NCBI RefSeq assembly: GCF_963664735.1
Contig: NZ_OY761553.1
Span: 883,303-947,302 of the forward strand
Length of the DNA: 64,000 nt
Origin: an uncultured Cohaesibacter sp.
Lineage (GTDB): Bacteria; Pseudomonadota; Alphaproteobacteria; Rhizobiales; Cohaesibacteraceae
Reading direction: 5' to 3'
Positions within the stretch are counted from its first letter, which is position 1; each line of letters begins with the position of its first letter. Under the pieces are notes generated by a model that saw only the letters and a program-made list of their open reading frames with translations, was not told the DNA's origin and ran no database searches. Of the stretch, positions 9,506 through 18,485 are shown piece after piece. Position numbers and translations under genes: made by a program.

Positions 9506-9853
9506 CTATTCTACCGGGGTGTTATCCATCAGCTTTTTTGCCTTGTGCTCTTTGAAGATCAGCCAAACATTTCTCAGGTAGATCAGGAGACCTGCCCCCT
9601 GCCCGACAATGAAAACGGGATCTGCGCGCTTCAAGGCATATATGAAAAGCAAGCCGCCGCCGCCGATGGAGAAGAACCAGAATGCGACCGGCATGATGGA
9701 TTTACCCGCGCGTTCGCTGGCGATCCACTGGACCACAAACCGCATGGTAAACATTGCCTGCGCAACAAATCCAAGAACCAGCCATACGTCCCACTGAGCG
9801 ACAAAAACTGTATTAAGCCAAGATTGGATATCGTTCCAAAGTGTTGAGTGCAT
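9506..9853 (-). CDS. Lipid-A-disaccharide synthase N-terminal-like (LAB_N) membrane protein
   Basis: 115 residues with three to four hydrophobic segments. The blocks FTMRFVVQWIASERAGKS and PVAFWFFSIGGGGLLFIYAL are the hallmark of the LAB_N domain (PF07578), also found fused to LpxB in some bacteria. Stand-alone copies occur next to GT2 and ArnT-like sugar transferases and are thought to help move or modify lipid-linked sugars for lipid A; that role is inferred from context. Last gene of a four-gene leftward envelope cluster. Confidence 0.88.
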   Translation of the reverse strand: MHSTLWNDIQSWLNTVFVAQWDVWLVLGFVAQAMFTMRFVVQWIASERAGKSIMPVAFWFFSIGGGGLLFIYALKRADPVFIVGQGAGLLIYLRNVWLIFKEHKAKKLMDNTPVE

Positions 9854-9898
9854 TCGGGGGTCTTTCTAAAACTGTCAGGATCTCTGGACTGAGGTTAA

Positions 9899-10714
9899 TC
9901 AGTGATCGTGGCCGCTGGATAGGTCAATTTCAGTGATGATCGGGATCTTTTTACGGCGTTTTCGCAGCCAGAGAACACCGAAAAGGTCTATGATGCCGAC
10001 CCACAGACGATCAAAAATTCCGTATTTCGAAACACCGTGGCTTCGACCGCGATCGATTACATCAATATGGACGACTTTTAGTCCTTCGCGCACCACGAGC
10101 GCAGGAAGAAAGCGGTGCCAGGCTTCAAAGAATGGCAGGTTCAGGAAAACCTGCCTGCGAATGACTTTAAGACCACATCCACTATCTCGCGTATTGTCTT
10201 TCAGCATGGACTGGCGAATGCTGTTGGCAAGCCGCGAGCCATGCTTTTTCACAAAGCCGTCAGTTCTTTTCATCCGTTGGCCCGCAGCAAGGGCATAGTC
10301 TGGGCCATGTTGCTTGAGTGCATCGACCATTGCCGGAAAGAAGGCTGGATCATTCTGGCCATCACCGTCAAGCGTGGCAATGAATTCGCCGTGAGCATAA
10401 AGCAGGCCTGTACGAACAGCGTTTGACTGTCCGCAGGATTTTTCGTGGCGAATGTGGCGTAACCAAGGGCGCGTTTTAGCCATTTCTTGCAGAAAAGCAG
10501 GTGTGTCATCGGTTGAACCATCATCGACAACAATCAATTCAAAACTGCGATCCTTAAGCGCGTTGTGGACTTCGTCTATCAGGAAAGCCAGATTTTCTTT
10601 TTCATTCTTGCAAGGGATAACCACACTGACTTCCAAGGTGTGGTTGAGCGGTGGCAAGGTGGATAGCATGGCGCAGTCCTGACACTGAAATTGGTTACGA
10701 AATAACTTTGACAT
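9899..10714 (-). CDS. Family 2 glycosyltransferase, dolichol/undecaprenyl-phosphate sugar transferase type
   Basis: 271 residues at most; the conserved part begins at VSVVIPCKNEKENLAFLIDEV, so the true start may be the internal ATG at 10669. GT-A motifs are clear: ELIVVDDGSTDDT (nucleotide binding) and ATLDGDGQNDP (DxD metal site). There is no C-terminal membrane hairpin like that of ArnC, so it resembles the shorter DPM1/RgtE-like enzymes that load a sugar onto a polyprenyl phosphate. It would supply the lipid-linked donor for the GT39 enzyme in the same cluster. Confidence 0.85.
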   Translation of the reverse strand: MSKLFRNQFQCQDCAMLSTLPPLNHTLEVSVVIPCKNEKENLAFLIDEVHNALKDRSFELIVVDDGSTDDTPAFLQEMAKTRPWLRHIRHEKSCGQSNAVRTGLLYAHGEFIATLDGDGQNDPAFFPAMVDALKQHGPDYALAAGQRMKRTDGFVKKHGSRLANSIRQSMLKDNTRDSGCGLKVIRRQVFLNLPFFEAWHRFLPALVVREGLKVVHIDVIDRGRSHGVSKYGIFDRLWVGIIDLFGVLWLRKRRKKIPIITEIDLSSGHDH

Positions 10715-10822
10715 TCACTTGCGGAAGATCGGATCGTTCAATAAACCGATAATTGCAATAGAATTATGATGCCGGGCAGTCGAACGGTTTGCGATGCCAT
10801 TCGAAGGCAGTTTGCACACTCT

Positions 10823-11593
10823 TTAGGCTTTTTGCACCAGCATGTGAAGGGCTTTCATGACTCTGGCAATCGAAAATCGCCCTCTATATGGTATTCTGAT
10901 TAATCCGTCTTGAGCACGAAACAAAAGTCGTCGTTTAAGGCAGTATATTGCCAAGAGCCAGGCAAAGCAGCAGCCATAGGTAAAACCTGCAATGATGTCT
11001 GACGGGTAATGGGCACCCACGGCGACGCGAGAGAAGGCTATCCAAAGACCGATAGAGATCCAGAGCCACTTCAAACGCGGGAATAGCAGGGTCAGGGCTA
11101 CCGCCATAGCGCCAGCAGTTGTCGAATGACCGGATGGAAAACTCTGAAAGCCAGAGATGAAGCCAGGCGCATCGAAATAGTGAGCACCATATTCTTCAAA
11201 ATAGCGTGGTCTTGCCCGACCGATGACTATCTTGATCAGGTTGTTTGTAAGGCCAGCCCCTGCGACAGCAATAAACACAAACAGAGCCATCATCTGCAAC
11301 CGGGTCAGAATGGCTTTGCTGCTTTGGTTTAGGCGCTGCCAAGGAAGCAATGCCAAAATAATGACAATCAAGCCGGTTGGAACCAGAAAATTCTCAGATT
11401 TGCCAAGGCGGGAAATGGCACGAAAAAGGCGATATGTTTCCTTGGGCAGATCTGATTTCCAATAGTATGCAGGAGCATCGATGAACAGGTAACAAAGTGC
11501 AATCAGGCTAAGTGACAGACACGCCACAAGAAGCCAATCGACCTGTTTGATCAATAGTGCCTTCGGTTTCGAACGCGCTTGAAAGCCGCGCAT
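10823..11593 (-). CDS. PAP2 family lipid phosphatase
   Basis: 256 residues with about six hydrophobic helices. The three phosphatase motifs are intact: K121-x6-R128-P (KIVIGRARP), PSGH at 153-156 and SR-x5-H-x3-D (SRVAVGAHYPSD, 188-199). The active site would face the periplasm, with H156 or H195 forming the phospho-enzyme. In the neighbourhood of LAB_N, GT2 and GT39 genes it could be a lipid A phosphatase (LpxE/F type) or a polyprenyl-pyrophosphate recycling enzyme; sequence alone does not decide. Confidence 0.88.
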   Translation of the reverse strand: MRGFQARSKPKALLIKQVDWLLVACLSLSLIALCYLFIDAPAYYWKSDLPKETYRLFRAISRLGKSENFLVPTGLIVIILALLPWQRLNQSSKAILTRLQMMALFVFIAVAGAGLTNNLIKIVIGRARPRYFEEYGAHYFDAPGFISGFQSFPSGHSTTAGAMAVALTLLFPRLKWLWISIGLWIAFSRVAVGAHYPSDIIAGFTYGCCFAWLLAIYCLKRRLLFRAQDGLIRIPYRGRFSIARVMKALHMLVQKA

Positions 11594-11700
11594 AGAGCGG
11601 ATCTGGGCAAAAGCCGAATATTGTTGTTTCAGATGGCCAAGGCCAATTTTAAAGCGGTTTAGCAGGGATCTGCGCCTTTCAAAAAATACAGGTCATATGG

Positions 11701-13452
11701 TTACATCTTATAGCGATAGAGCCCAAAGGTCTGCCATTTTCCGCCGTTTAGTTTATAGCCTTCGACGGTTGCAGCCTTTTCAAAGTCGCCCTTTTTGTCG
11801 CCAAGAGCCTCCAAGAATTTCGCAGATTGGCGCTGTTCGACGATAGCGAGGCGACAGCCTGCTTCTTTCAGGAAATTTGCGGCGCCCTCACCGCTGGTCA
11901 ACTGCGTATCGGTGCCCAGAAGGAAAACCAGACTTGGCTCGCTATAGCCAGCGCTGGCAACTTCAACACTTTCACAAGGTTTGACCAATTGTGCGCTCTT
12001 TTGTAACTCATTTGAAAGCCAGACCTTGTGCATCGCAGGAAAGATCGTGCCATGCAGCGAAAGGTAAAGAACCGGAGCGATGAGGCAAGCGAGGACAAAT
12101 GCTGCCATGACGCGTCCACGCGAAAGAACTGCATAGCTCAGAAGACCAAGTCCGGCAGCAACGAGCCCAAGTCCGAAAGCTGCAGGATTGATAGACCCTT
12201 CAATCACAATCAAGGCAATCGGAGCCCCTAATCCAAGGATCGTTGACGCAATTGGAATGAGTAGCGCGACGATCCTTCCCCACAAGCTGGCCCAGCTTGT
12301 CGCACGGGCTTCCAAAACTTCAGCCATCAATATTGCGATTGCAGGAAGGGCTGGCAAAACATAATGGGGCAATTTGGTCGGCACGATTTCGAAGATGATC
12401 CATGTTGGTATAATCCATGCCATCAGGAAAAATACCGTGCGCTGGCCGCGTTGTCTCCATATCTGGACCAATGACAGAATGAAAAAGACCGATATTGGCC
12501 AGAAAGTTCCGATGCTGGCGGCCAGGTAGGTGCCCGGAGGGGCTCCATGCGATTCTTTTCCGGTGGCAACCTTTGCCATCATGTCCTTGCCGATGGAGTC
12601 AAAGTAGAAAGCCCAGTCCGTTTTTATTCCGATAGCAATGAACCAAGGTAGCGTGATGAGGAAAAACAGCGGAAGTCCATATTTCCAACCATTTCCTTTA
12701 AGCCAGCCTATGGAGCGCTCCCTTATGGACAGCACGATCAAGGTCAGGCTGGAAACCATAAGGATGATCGGGCCCTTAATCAAAACCCCTACTGCGAGTG
12801 CAAGCCACAAAAGCACTGCTTTCCATCGCTTAAGGCCACTGCGTAAATCATAAAGCTCCCAAAGAAGCCATTGTACGGCCATGATGGTCGCTAAAAGCAT
12901 CGCATCGGTTTTTGCAAGACGCGCTTCAACGCCAAGAAGAATAGCTGCTGCGATGCCAAGGCCAGCCAGAAATCCACTTCTTACCGATCCCATGCGCATT
13001 CCAACAAGGAATGTTAAGCCGACGCTCAAAAGCGCCCCGAGGAGGGAAGGAATACGATAGGCCCAGATTGGAGCGTCAACGCCCTGCCCCAAGGCCTTAA
13101 CACCGGCGACTTGAAGCCAATAAATGCCAACAGGTTTCTTGTAACGAGTTTCGTCCTGAAAGCGAATATCGACATAGTCGCCGGACTCCATCATTTGTTT
13201 TGATGCCTGGGCAAAGCGGGCTTCATCTCTGTCGACCGGCGGAATTGAATTGAAACCTGGCAGAAAACAAACAAGAGCAAACAGGATCAAGGCCACAAAA
13301 GCTTTCGTTCTGGAAGAGCAGAGCGAGGCCAAATGCGCTTCAATAGAATCGCTAAGAGAGGTGATCCAGTCAGGATCTGAATGGTCTTGTTTCATGTTTC
13401 GATTGCCAAGAGGACTGTTTGGATGCACAGAAAAGGGGCCAAGTTCTGACAT
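11701..13452 (-). CDS. ArnT-like glycosyltransferase family 39 membrane protein
   Basis: 583 residues from ATG 13452, which follows GAGGAG at good spacing; a GTG three codons earlier (13461) is the alternative. The N-terminus has PPVDRDEARFAQASKQMMESGDY with the DRDE-type acidic motif (catalytic or metal Asp-Glu of GT39/GT83), then about eleven membrane helices and a soluble C-terminal domain ending LYRYKM. The family moves a sugar from a polyprenyl phosphate to lipid A on the periplasmic side (4-amino-arabinose in ArnT, galacturonate in rhizobial Rgt proteins). The sugar here is unknown. Confidence 0.88.
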   Translation of the reverse strand: MSELGPFSVHPNSPLGNRNMKQDHSDPDWITSLSDSIEAHLASLCSSRTKAFVALILFALVCFLPGFNSIPPVDRDEARFAQASKQMMESGDYVDIRFQDETRYKKPVGIYWLQVAGVKALGQGVDAPIWAYRIPSLLGALLSVGLTFLVGMRMGSVRSGFLAGLGIAAAILLGVEARLAKTDAMLLATIMAVQWLLWELYDLRSGLKRWKAVLLWLALAVGVLIKGPIILMVSSLTLIVLSIRERSIGWLKGNGWKYGLPLFFLITLPWFIAIGIKTDWAFYFDSIGKDMMAKVATGKESHGAPPGTYLAASIGTFWPISVFFILSLVQIWRQRGQRTVFFLMAWIIPTWIIFEIVPTKLPHYVLPALPAIAILMAEVLEARATSWASLWGRIVALLIPIASTILGLGAPIALIVIEGSINPAAFGLGLVAAGLGLLSYAVLSRGRVMAAFVLACLIAPVLYLSLHGTIFPAMHKVWLSNELQKSAQLVKPCESVEVASAGYSEPSLVFLLGTDTQLTSGEGAANFLKEAGCRLAIVEQRQSAKFLEALGDKKGDFEKAATVEGYKLNGGKWQTFGLYRYKM

Positions 13453-14043
13453 ATAAATCACTCCTCAGGCTGTACGCCTTGCCAAAATTTGATTTGGTTA
13501 TTTTCTTAGCGGATATAGCCTGTTTCATACAAGCGCGGTCTTTGAGAATGTGGAGACTATTGTCGCATGAAGAGCGCTTAGCTCTCAAGAAAACGATAAC
13601 TATGCTTAATAGCGAACTTTGGTGAAGGCAAAGGTTCCATGTGAGAGCATATTTGAGGGCGAATGTTCTGTTAAGTGATTTGTTGCCAGTTGCGAAAAAC
13701 TAGCCGCCATTCGCTCTTTTGCCACTGAATGCATGGGATTTATTACAAGCTCGCCTAGGTGGTATAAATTATTTTTACTTTTTTCGCGTTTTTTTGCCGT
13801 TTGCGCAATCTAAGGTAGATTGAAAAATATTCGCGATTTCATAGCGTTATTCCGCATAATTACAATTATCTATTTATTTGCAGATTTTACCTATTGTCTT
13901 GGATACTTCTAGGTTGCGTGAGTGTTTAGGAGTGATCATAAAATAGTAATTATTATTTTTTATCTCCAGAAACATGGAATTTTGTTCGGTATTTAATGCG
14001 TAGAGAATACGACCCTTCGGGTGAAATGATAGAAGTGATTTAA
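13453..14043. other. AT-rich intergenic region upstream of a response regulator
   Basis: About 590 bp between divergent genes. The left 50 bp hold the ribosome site of the GT39 gene. The stretch around 13760-13990 is unusually AT-rich with runs such as ATTATTTTTACTTTTTT and TATTATTTTTTATC, but I see no ORF, clean hairpin or repeat. It probably holds the promoters of both flanking genes. Confidence 0.45.
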
Positions 14044-14910
14044 ATGATTGTAGACAAGAAGCCATCAGACAATCACACTCTGCACAAAATGCTTCGTGTG
14101 CTGGTCGCTGACGACAGCGCCGTAACACGAGATGTTATCAGGCGCGGAATTCAGGTCTATAAGGACTCTCGTTATCTTGAAGTAACCTTTGTGGCAGATG
14201 GTTCCGAGGCTCTCAAGGTTTTCAAATCAAAGAAAATCGACGTTGCATTCATTGACATCAATATGCCCGGCCTTACAGGCCCTCAACTTGTCGCAGAGCT
14301 ACCCAACACCATTTCAAGAAATTGTCTGTCCATTGCAATGTCGGGGCTAATGGATCAAACGTCCGAGGCCGTTCTAAAGGAATTTGGTGCCTATCATTTT
14401 ATGCAAAAGCCGTTCCGTGCTCAAGACGCAGCTGACGTATTCATGACTTATATCGTCATGACAGAAAGCTACCGTATTCTCGTCGTTGATGATTCTGCAA
14501 CCATGCGAAAATTAACGGCCAAGATACTGGATAAAAGTCGCTTTTCCTTTGAAATATTTGAAGCTGATTGCGCTAGAAATGCTCTGAAAGCGATCGTTGC
14601 CGAGAGACCTGATATCATATTGACCGATTTCCATATGCCAGATGTAGACGGCATCGAATTGGCAGGCATGATACGCAGTGTATCAAAACGAATTGGCGTA
14701 TATATGATGTCAACGAGCGATACCGATCATCTTGAACGATCTGCGGCATTTGTCGGAATTACCGGTTTTTTGAAAAAGCCGTTTACAGCGGATGATATAG
14801 ATACCCTCATGCACAAGCGGCTGGGGCTTGATGCTCCTAAATTTGGTAAGACAAGGCCGATGTTTACATTTCTTGAACGTCCAGTCGAAAGCAATCAGGA
14901 GTTCATTTAA
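14044..14910 (+). CDS. Response regulator with two tandem CheY-like receiver domains
   Basis: 288 residues, two receiver domains and no output domain. Receiver 1 (about 17-135) has the acidic pair D23-D24 (VADDSA), phospho-acceptor D71 (FIDINMPG) and K122 (MQKPF). Receiver 2 (about 143-265) has D149-D150 (VVDDSATMRK), D195 (ILTDFHMPD) and K244-K245 (LKKPF). All phosphorylation residues are present in both. Tandem receivers without a DNA-binding or enzymatic domain usually act as phosphate sinks or in chemotaxis-type relays. No kinase gene is adjacent. ATG 14089 (MLRVLVADD) is a plausible alternative start. Confidence 0.88.
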   Translation: MIVDKKPSDNHTLHKMLRVLVADDSAVTRDVIRRGIQVYKDSRYLEVTFVADGSEALKVFKSKKIDVAFIDINMPGLTGPQLVAELPNTISRNCLSIAMSGLMDQTSEAVLKEFGAYHFMQKPFRAQDAADVFMTYIVMTESYRILVVDDSATMRKLTAKILDKSRFSFEIFEADCARNALKAIVAERPDIILTDFHMPDVDGIELAGMIRSVSKRIGVYMMSTSDTDHLERSAAFVGITGFLKKPFTADDIDTLMHKRLGLDAPKFGKTRPMFTFLERPVESNQEFI

Positions 14911-14942
14911 CTCCGTCAAAGTCCCCAAACTGTATCAGTTGG

Positions 14943-16277
14943 TTATCCTAAATAGACCGTCCCTTTTGGGTATGAAATCATTTTAGGAGTTTGTGTCGCC
15001 AAGAGGAAGCCAAGCGTCAATGGCCCCACTCTTCCCACGAACATAATTAGCATTATCACAATCCGCCCTGCCTGGTCCAAGTCAGGGGTGATCCCTCTTG
15101 AAAGCCCGACAGTTCCGAAGGCTGACACCGTTTCAAATGCCACATCGAGAAATGAGCCTTCGTGAAATATCAGCATTGCAAACAGTGACAAGATAATGAG
15201 CATGAACGAGAAGGCTGTCAAAGCCAATACTTTCATGATTTGCTCGGCATGAATGCGACGACTGAATATATCGATCGATGTTTGACGTTTGAAAAACGCC
15301 ACGGTTGCGAGCACAAGCACAATGAATGTGGTTACTTTGATGCCGCCGCCTGTTGAAGTGCTGCCGGAACCGATCACCATCAATATCATGAAGAGAAGTG
15401 TGGTGCTGTCATTAAGGCCGGACAAATCAAGCGAGTTGAACCCCGCGGTTCTGGTTGTCGCGCCTTGAAACCAGCTCGCCCACAATTTGGCTGATAATGG
15501 CAGGTTCTCGAGTGTCGCTGGATTCCTCCATTCCATGGCAGCGAAAGCCAATGAGGACACGACAAGCAATATTGCGGTGCCAACGAGCATCAGTTTGCTA
15601 TGCAATGACAACATTCGCCAATTTCTGTGCTGCCAAACATCGGCAATAACCGTAAAGCCGAGACCTCCGAGAATGAACAGAAGTGGAATGACCGTGTTGA
15701 TTATCGGGTTGCCAACCCAGCGGACCAGACTGTCGGAGAAGAGCGAAAAACCGGCATTGTTAAAGGCTGATACAGCATGGAAAACAGCTGCCCAGATGCC
15801 CTTTATGACGCCGAATTCCGGAACAAAAACAAATGAAAGACAAGCTGCGCCAATCAACTCGAATAGCAGGACTACACGAATGATTGTTTTGGTAAGAGAT
15901 ATCAGGTCTGTGGATGAGGTCTGGTTTAGGTCCTCTCGCAAATAGAGCCGATTTGTCAGCCCAACCGGGATGCCTAGCATTGTGAGGATGAGGACGGCAA
16001 ACGTCATCAGCCCCAATCCTCCAAGTTGGATCATGATGCAAATAAGGGCCTGACCAAATGGTGTGAAGCCGCTACCTGTATCAACAACGGCAAGTCCTGT
16101 CACGGTCACCGCAGAGGTGGCCGTAAATAGAGCATCTGACCATGCTATATCTTCTACCGTAGAAATCGGTAATTTGAGCCCGATCGTGCCCGCGAAGATG
16201 AGCGATGCGTACAAGAGGATCAATACAAGTGGAGGCGGAAGATGCGTCACCTTGCGTTTTCGAAAAGCAGGTTTCAT
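14943..16277 (-). CDS. TrkH/KtrB-type potassium uptake channel subunit
   Basis: 444 residues, the length of KtrB-like proteins. Several M1-P-M2-like repeats are seen with selectivity-filter segments such as ATSAVTVTGLAVVDTG (about 52-67), FNNAGFSLFSD (about 170-180), TRTAGFNSLDL and ETVSAFGTVGLSRG near the C-terminus. It is the inner-membrane K+ translocating subunit and needs a cytoplasmic RCK regulator, which is the next gene upstream in transcription (trkA-like), only 3 bp away. Confidence 0.9.
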   Translation of the reverse strand: MKPAFRKRKVTHLPPPLVLILLYASLIFAGTIGLKLPISTVEDIAWSDALFTATSAVTVTGLAVVDTGSGFTPFGQALICIMIQLGGLGLMTFAVLILTMLGIPVGLTNRLYLREDLNQTSSTDLISLTKTIIRVVLLFELIGAACLSFVFVPEFGVIKGIWAAVFHAVSAFNNAGFSLFSDSLVRWVGNPIINTVIPLLFILGGLGFTVIADVWQHRNWRMLSLHSKLMLVGTAILLVVSSLAFAAMEWRNPATLENLPLSAKLWASWFQGATTRTAGFNSLDLSGLNDSTTLLFMILMVIGSGSTSTGGGIKVTTFIVLVLATVAFFKRQTSIDIFSRRIHAEQIMKVLALTAFSFMLIILSLFAMLIFHEGSFLDVAFETVSAFGTVGLSRGITPDLDQAGRIVIMLIMFVGRVGPLTLGFLLATQTPKMISYPKGTVYLG

Positions 16278-16280
16278 CCG

Positions 16281-16949
16281 TCAACTCCGAGTGCGCATTG
16301 TATCTCCGAACTGACGCAGGTCCTCGCGCTTTCCAAGCAGGAGTAGCTTGTCCCCTTCTTTGAGCGGTGGGGTATCTGCTGCTCCGGCATAAAAATCGCT
16401 TTCACGCATGAAACCAAGCACTGACAATGCTCCTATCTCAAACCATTTGGGATCCTTGATAGAAGCGCCTTCCAGCAATTTTGGAGCCTTGTAATCGACA
16501 ACGTGAAAACCGTTGCCGAGGCTGACATAGTCTCTCACTTGCGGATTATGCAGGATTTGCGCGATATGCTGGCCCACTTCCTGCTCTGGTTGGATTACGC
16601 GGTCTGCCCCAAGGCGTGACAAGATCCTGTGATGGGTTTTGTTCAGTGCTTTTACCCAAATGGTTTCAACACCCAAAAGTTTGGCATTCATCGTGCACAA
16701 GATGTTGGCTTCGAGATCTTCGCCAATTGCAATGACGACGACGTCGTAATTGCTCAAACCTGCTTCTTTGAGTGCTTCCTCTTCCCTGCCGTCGGCGATG
16801 ATCGCCTCGGTCAATATGTCGGCAAGTCGGCCGACATTCTGTTCGTTGGAATCAATCCCGAGAACCGGATTGCCATATTTGGCTAGTTCTTTGGCAACGG
16901 TGCTGCCGAAAGTGCCCAGTCCGATGACTGCGAAGCTGCGGCTTTTCAT
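16281..16949 (-). CDS. TrkA/KtrA-type RCK regulatory subunit of the potassium channel
   Basis: 222 residues: an N-terminal Rossmann RCK_N domain starting FAVIGLGTFGSTVAKELAK (GxGxxG nucleotide site at about 9-14, Asp of VLGIDSNE at the end of beta 2) and a C-terminal RCK_C domain (about 140-222) including LKEGDKLLLLGKREDL. One RCK unit, not the doubled E. coli TrkA, matches the KtrA class. It gates the neighbouring membrane subunit in response to nucleotides. First gene of a two-gene leftward operon; it was the chromosomal neighbour of the tRNA-Arg gene before prophage insertion. Confidence 0.9.
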   Translation of the reverse strand: MKSRSFAVIGLGTFGSTVAKELAKYGNPVLGIDSNEQNVGRLADILTEAIIADGREEEALKEAGLSNYDVVVIAIGEDLEANILCTMNAKLLGVETIWVKALNKTHHRILSRLGADRVIQPEQEVGQHIAQILHNPQVRDYVSLGNGFHVVDYKAPKLLEGASIKDPKWFEIGALSVLGFMRESDFYAGAADTPPLKEGDKLLLLGKREDLRQFGDTMRTRS

Positions 16950-17126
16950 TTATCGGTTCCCTAAATTGGCAATAAAATCATATCTTAGCGCGTAAGATCG
17001 AGAAATAACAATGGTTGATCATTGTTCCCGTTCTTTGCGAAGCGTTTTTGCTTCCAAGGCAACACCAAAACCCACAATGAGGCAACTCAATCTCACTATG
17101 CGGTTGAACAGTCATCAGGAAAATAG

Positions 17127-17151
17127 AAGTGGTGACCCCTGAAGGATTCGA
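17127..17151. repeat. attL: distal 25-bp attachment repeat
   Basis: Identical to 53769-53793. It contains the last part of a tRNA-Arg (GGTGACCCCTGAAGGATTCG as read on the plus strand, i.e. T-arm part, acceptor strand and CCA) with no rest of the tRNA beside it, as expected for the distal end of a tRNA-integrated prophage. Confidence 0.93.
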
Positions 17152-17214
17152 GGCCATTTATGCGATTTTCTATCTATTTGATTTTATGTATTTTTCCAAA
17201 TTTTTGAAAATACT

Positions 17215-17246
17215 GTAGTACAATTAGTAGTACAGTTTGTAGTACA
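17215..17246 (+). repeat. Three GTAGTACA iterons (candidate integrase arm sites, left end)
   Basis: GTAGTACA occurs at 17215, 17227 and 17239, an exact 12-bp period, 64 bp inside attL. The same trio with the same spacing and orientation lies inside the right end (53660-53691). Confidence 0.8.
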
Positions 17247-17279
17247 AAGTGAGGAGCCAACTTGATTGGCTCCAATATG

Positions 17280-17471
17280 TCACTTATCTGCCTTTGCGTC
17301 TAGCTTTTCTTCTATGCGTTGAAGGCTGGCAAAGATGCGCTCATTATCTTTGTCTTGCCGCTTGGTGCGATCTTCCAGAACCATGACACGGCCACGAAGC
17401 ATGAAGTGAGAACCGGCAACGGCAACCACAACACCGGCTATATAAATCAAATCTTTTATTTCCCCGGTCAC
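17280..17471 (-). CDS. Small phage membrane protein with C-terminal coiled coil
   Basis: 63 residues from a GTG start (17471) whose codon overlaps the TGA stop of the lipoprotein gene (GTGA), with AGGGGC upstream. One membrane segment (LIYIAGVVVAVAGSHFML) is followed by a charged helix (VLEDRTKRQDKDNERIFASLQRIEEKLDAK). It is the last gene of the lysis cassette. It could be a holin-class or accessory lysis protein, but no named family was recognised. Confidence 0.7.
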   Translation of the reverse strand: MTGEIKDLIYIAGVVVAVAGSHFMLRGRVMVLEDRTKRQDKDNERIFASLQRIEEKLDAKADK

Positions 17472-17734
17472 TGCCCTGCCCCTTTGCCGCAATAGTGTCT
17501 TATCAGGTCGTTGTTAGCCTTCAGGCCCGTAAGGAATGCTGCCGCGCCCTTTGGAGCATTGGCCTTGAGTTTGCCTTCTGGCGTTAGCCATGCACGCAAC
17601 TGCGCCTTGATCTCTGGCGAAACAGGAACGGCCCGTGCTTCGCATAGGCTATTAAGCGTGACTGTCCGCGAAGGACATCCCGCCAGCAACAGGCTAAAGC
17701 CCATCAATAAGAGTATTGAGGTCAGTTTCCGCAT
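17468..17734 (-). CDS. Rz1-like outer membrane spanin lipoprotein
   Basis: 88 residues with a lipoprotein signal ending in LLLAGC (lipobox; lipidated Cys at 19). Its 5' end overlaps the 3' end of the preceding coiled-coil gene by 41 bp in another frame, the layout of Rz/Rz1 spanin pairs. As o-spanin it would sit in the outer membrane and bind the inner-membrane partner to fuse both membranes at the last step of lysis. Unlike classic Rz1 it is not proline-rich, so the call rests on layout and lipobox. Confidence 0.65.
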   Translation of the reverse strand: MRKLTSILLLMGFSLLLAGCPSRTVTLNSLCEARAVPVSPEIKAQLRAWLTPEGKLKANAPKGAAAFLTGLKANNDLIRHYCGKGAGQ

Positions 17735-17915
17735 TCGCCTTGTCCCTTATGGCTTGCGCCTGTTTGCTAATGGTGAGTTGCTTTTCGAGATTGGCTTTTT
17801 GCTCTTCAAGCCTACCATTCTCTTTTGCTGTTTGGCTGGCGGTATAGTCGGCATAGAGCGAGCGTATCAGCTCCCCCAGAAAGCCAAGAACCGCCCCTGA
17901 AATCCATTCCAACAT
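17694..17915 (-). CDS. Rz-like inner membrane spanin
   Basis: 73 residues: an N-terminal membrane segment (ISGAVLGFLGELIRSLYA) and then a coiled coil (ENGRLEEQKANLEKQLTISKQ) to the end, as in i-spanins. AAGGAGG precedes the ATG. It overlaps the lipoprotein gene and follows the holin-like gene, so holin, i-spanin and o-spanin are consecutive. Function is inferred from topology and order. Confidence 0.65.
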   Translation of the reverse strand: MLEWISGAVLGFLGELIRSLYADYTASQTAKENGRLEEQKANLEKQLTISKQAQAIRDKANAETDLNTLIDGL

Positions 17916-17933
17916 GCCGCCAGCCTCCTTGTT

Positions 17934-18413
17934 TTATGCGCTAGGCTGCGCAGAAAGATCCATGTCGAGCAAGAAGCGCTCACCGAATTTGGCCTTGATC
18001 AGATCGGCCAGCTTGTCCGGTGTCAGGTGGAAATAGTTCACCGCGTCGGGGCTTAGCTTGATAACGTAATTGGAAACGAGCGCAATAGCTTCATTGTCAA
18101 TCTCGATTGCTGTTTTACCATCCCACTTTTTAAGAAGTGCTTCCAACGCGCCGCCAATGCCGCGTTCAATGGCCCCGTGCAGGCTTTCTCGCTGTTTGGC
18201 TTCCACCTGTAGGCCAAACCAACGCTTTGCCGCCCAAGCCGCCGCCCCGACGATCACAGAAGCAAACAGGCTTACAAAGGTCTGCACAAATTCATTAGCC
18301 AGGGTTGATAGAGGAGAAAAATCGATTGTTGCCGCATTGGCAGGCACTGCGGCCACCAGCAGGCCAACAAGGCCAAGAGCCAAAACAGGGGAAATAGTCA
18401 GTCTGGAAGTCAT
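17934..18413 (-). CDS. Holin-like membrane protein
   Basis: 159 residues. Two hydrophobic segments (LALGLVGLLVAAVPANA, perhaps a cleavable signal, and FVSLFASVIVGAAAWAAKRWFG) precede an acidic-basic cytoplasmic domain of about 100 residues. The topology and position between endolysin and spanin genes fit the LL-H-type phage holins. GGAG lies 8 nt before the ATG. No close family match could be named from sequence alone. Confidence 0.6.
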   Translation of the reverse strand: MTSRLTISPVLALGLVGLLVAAVPANAATIDFSPLSTLANEFVQTFVSLFASVIVGAAAWAAKRWFGLQVEAKQRESLHGAIERGIGGALEALLKKWDGKTAIEIDNEAIALVSNYVIKLSPDAVNYFHLTPDKLADLIKAKFGERFLLDMDLSAQPSA

Positions 18414-18485
18414 GAGACACGCTCCATTTGAGAGTTGAAATCTTCAAACAAAGAGTCTCATGGCTTCCAGTTTGGTTGATATCTT

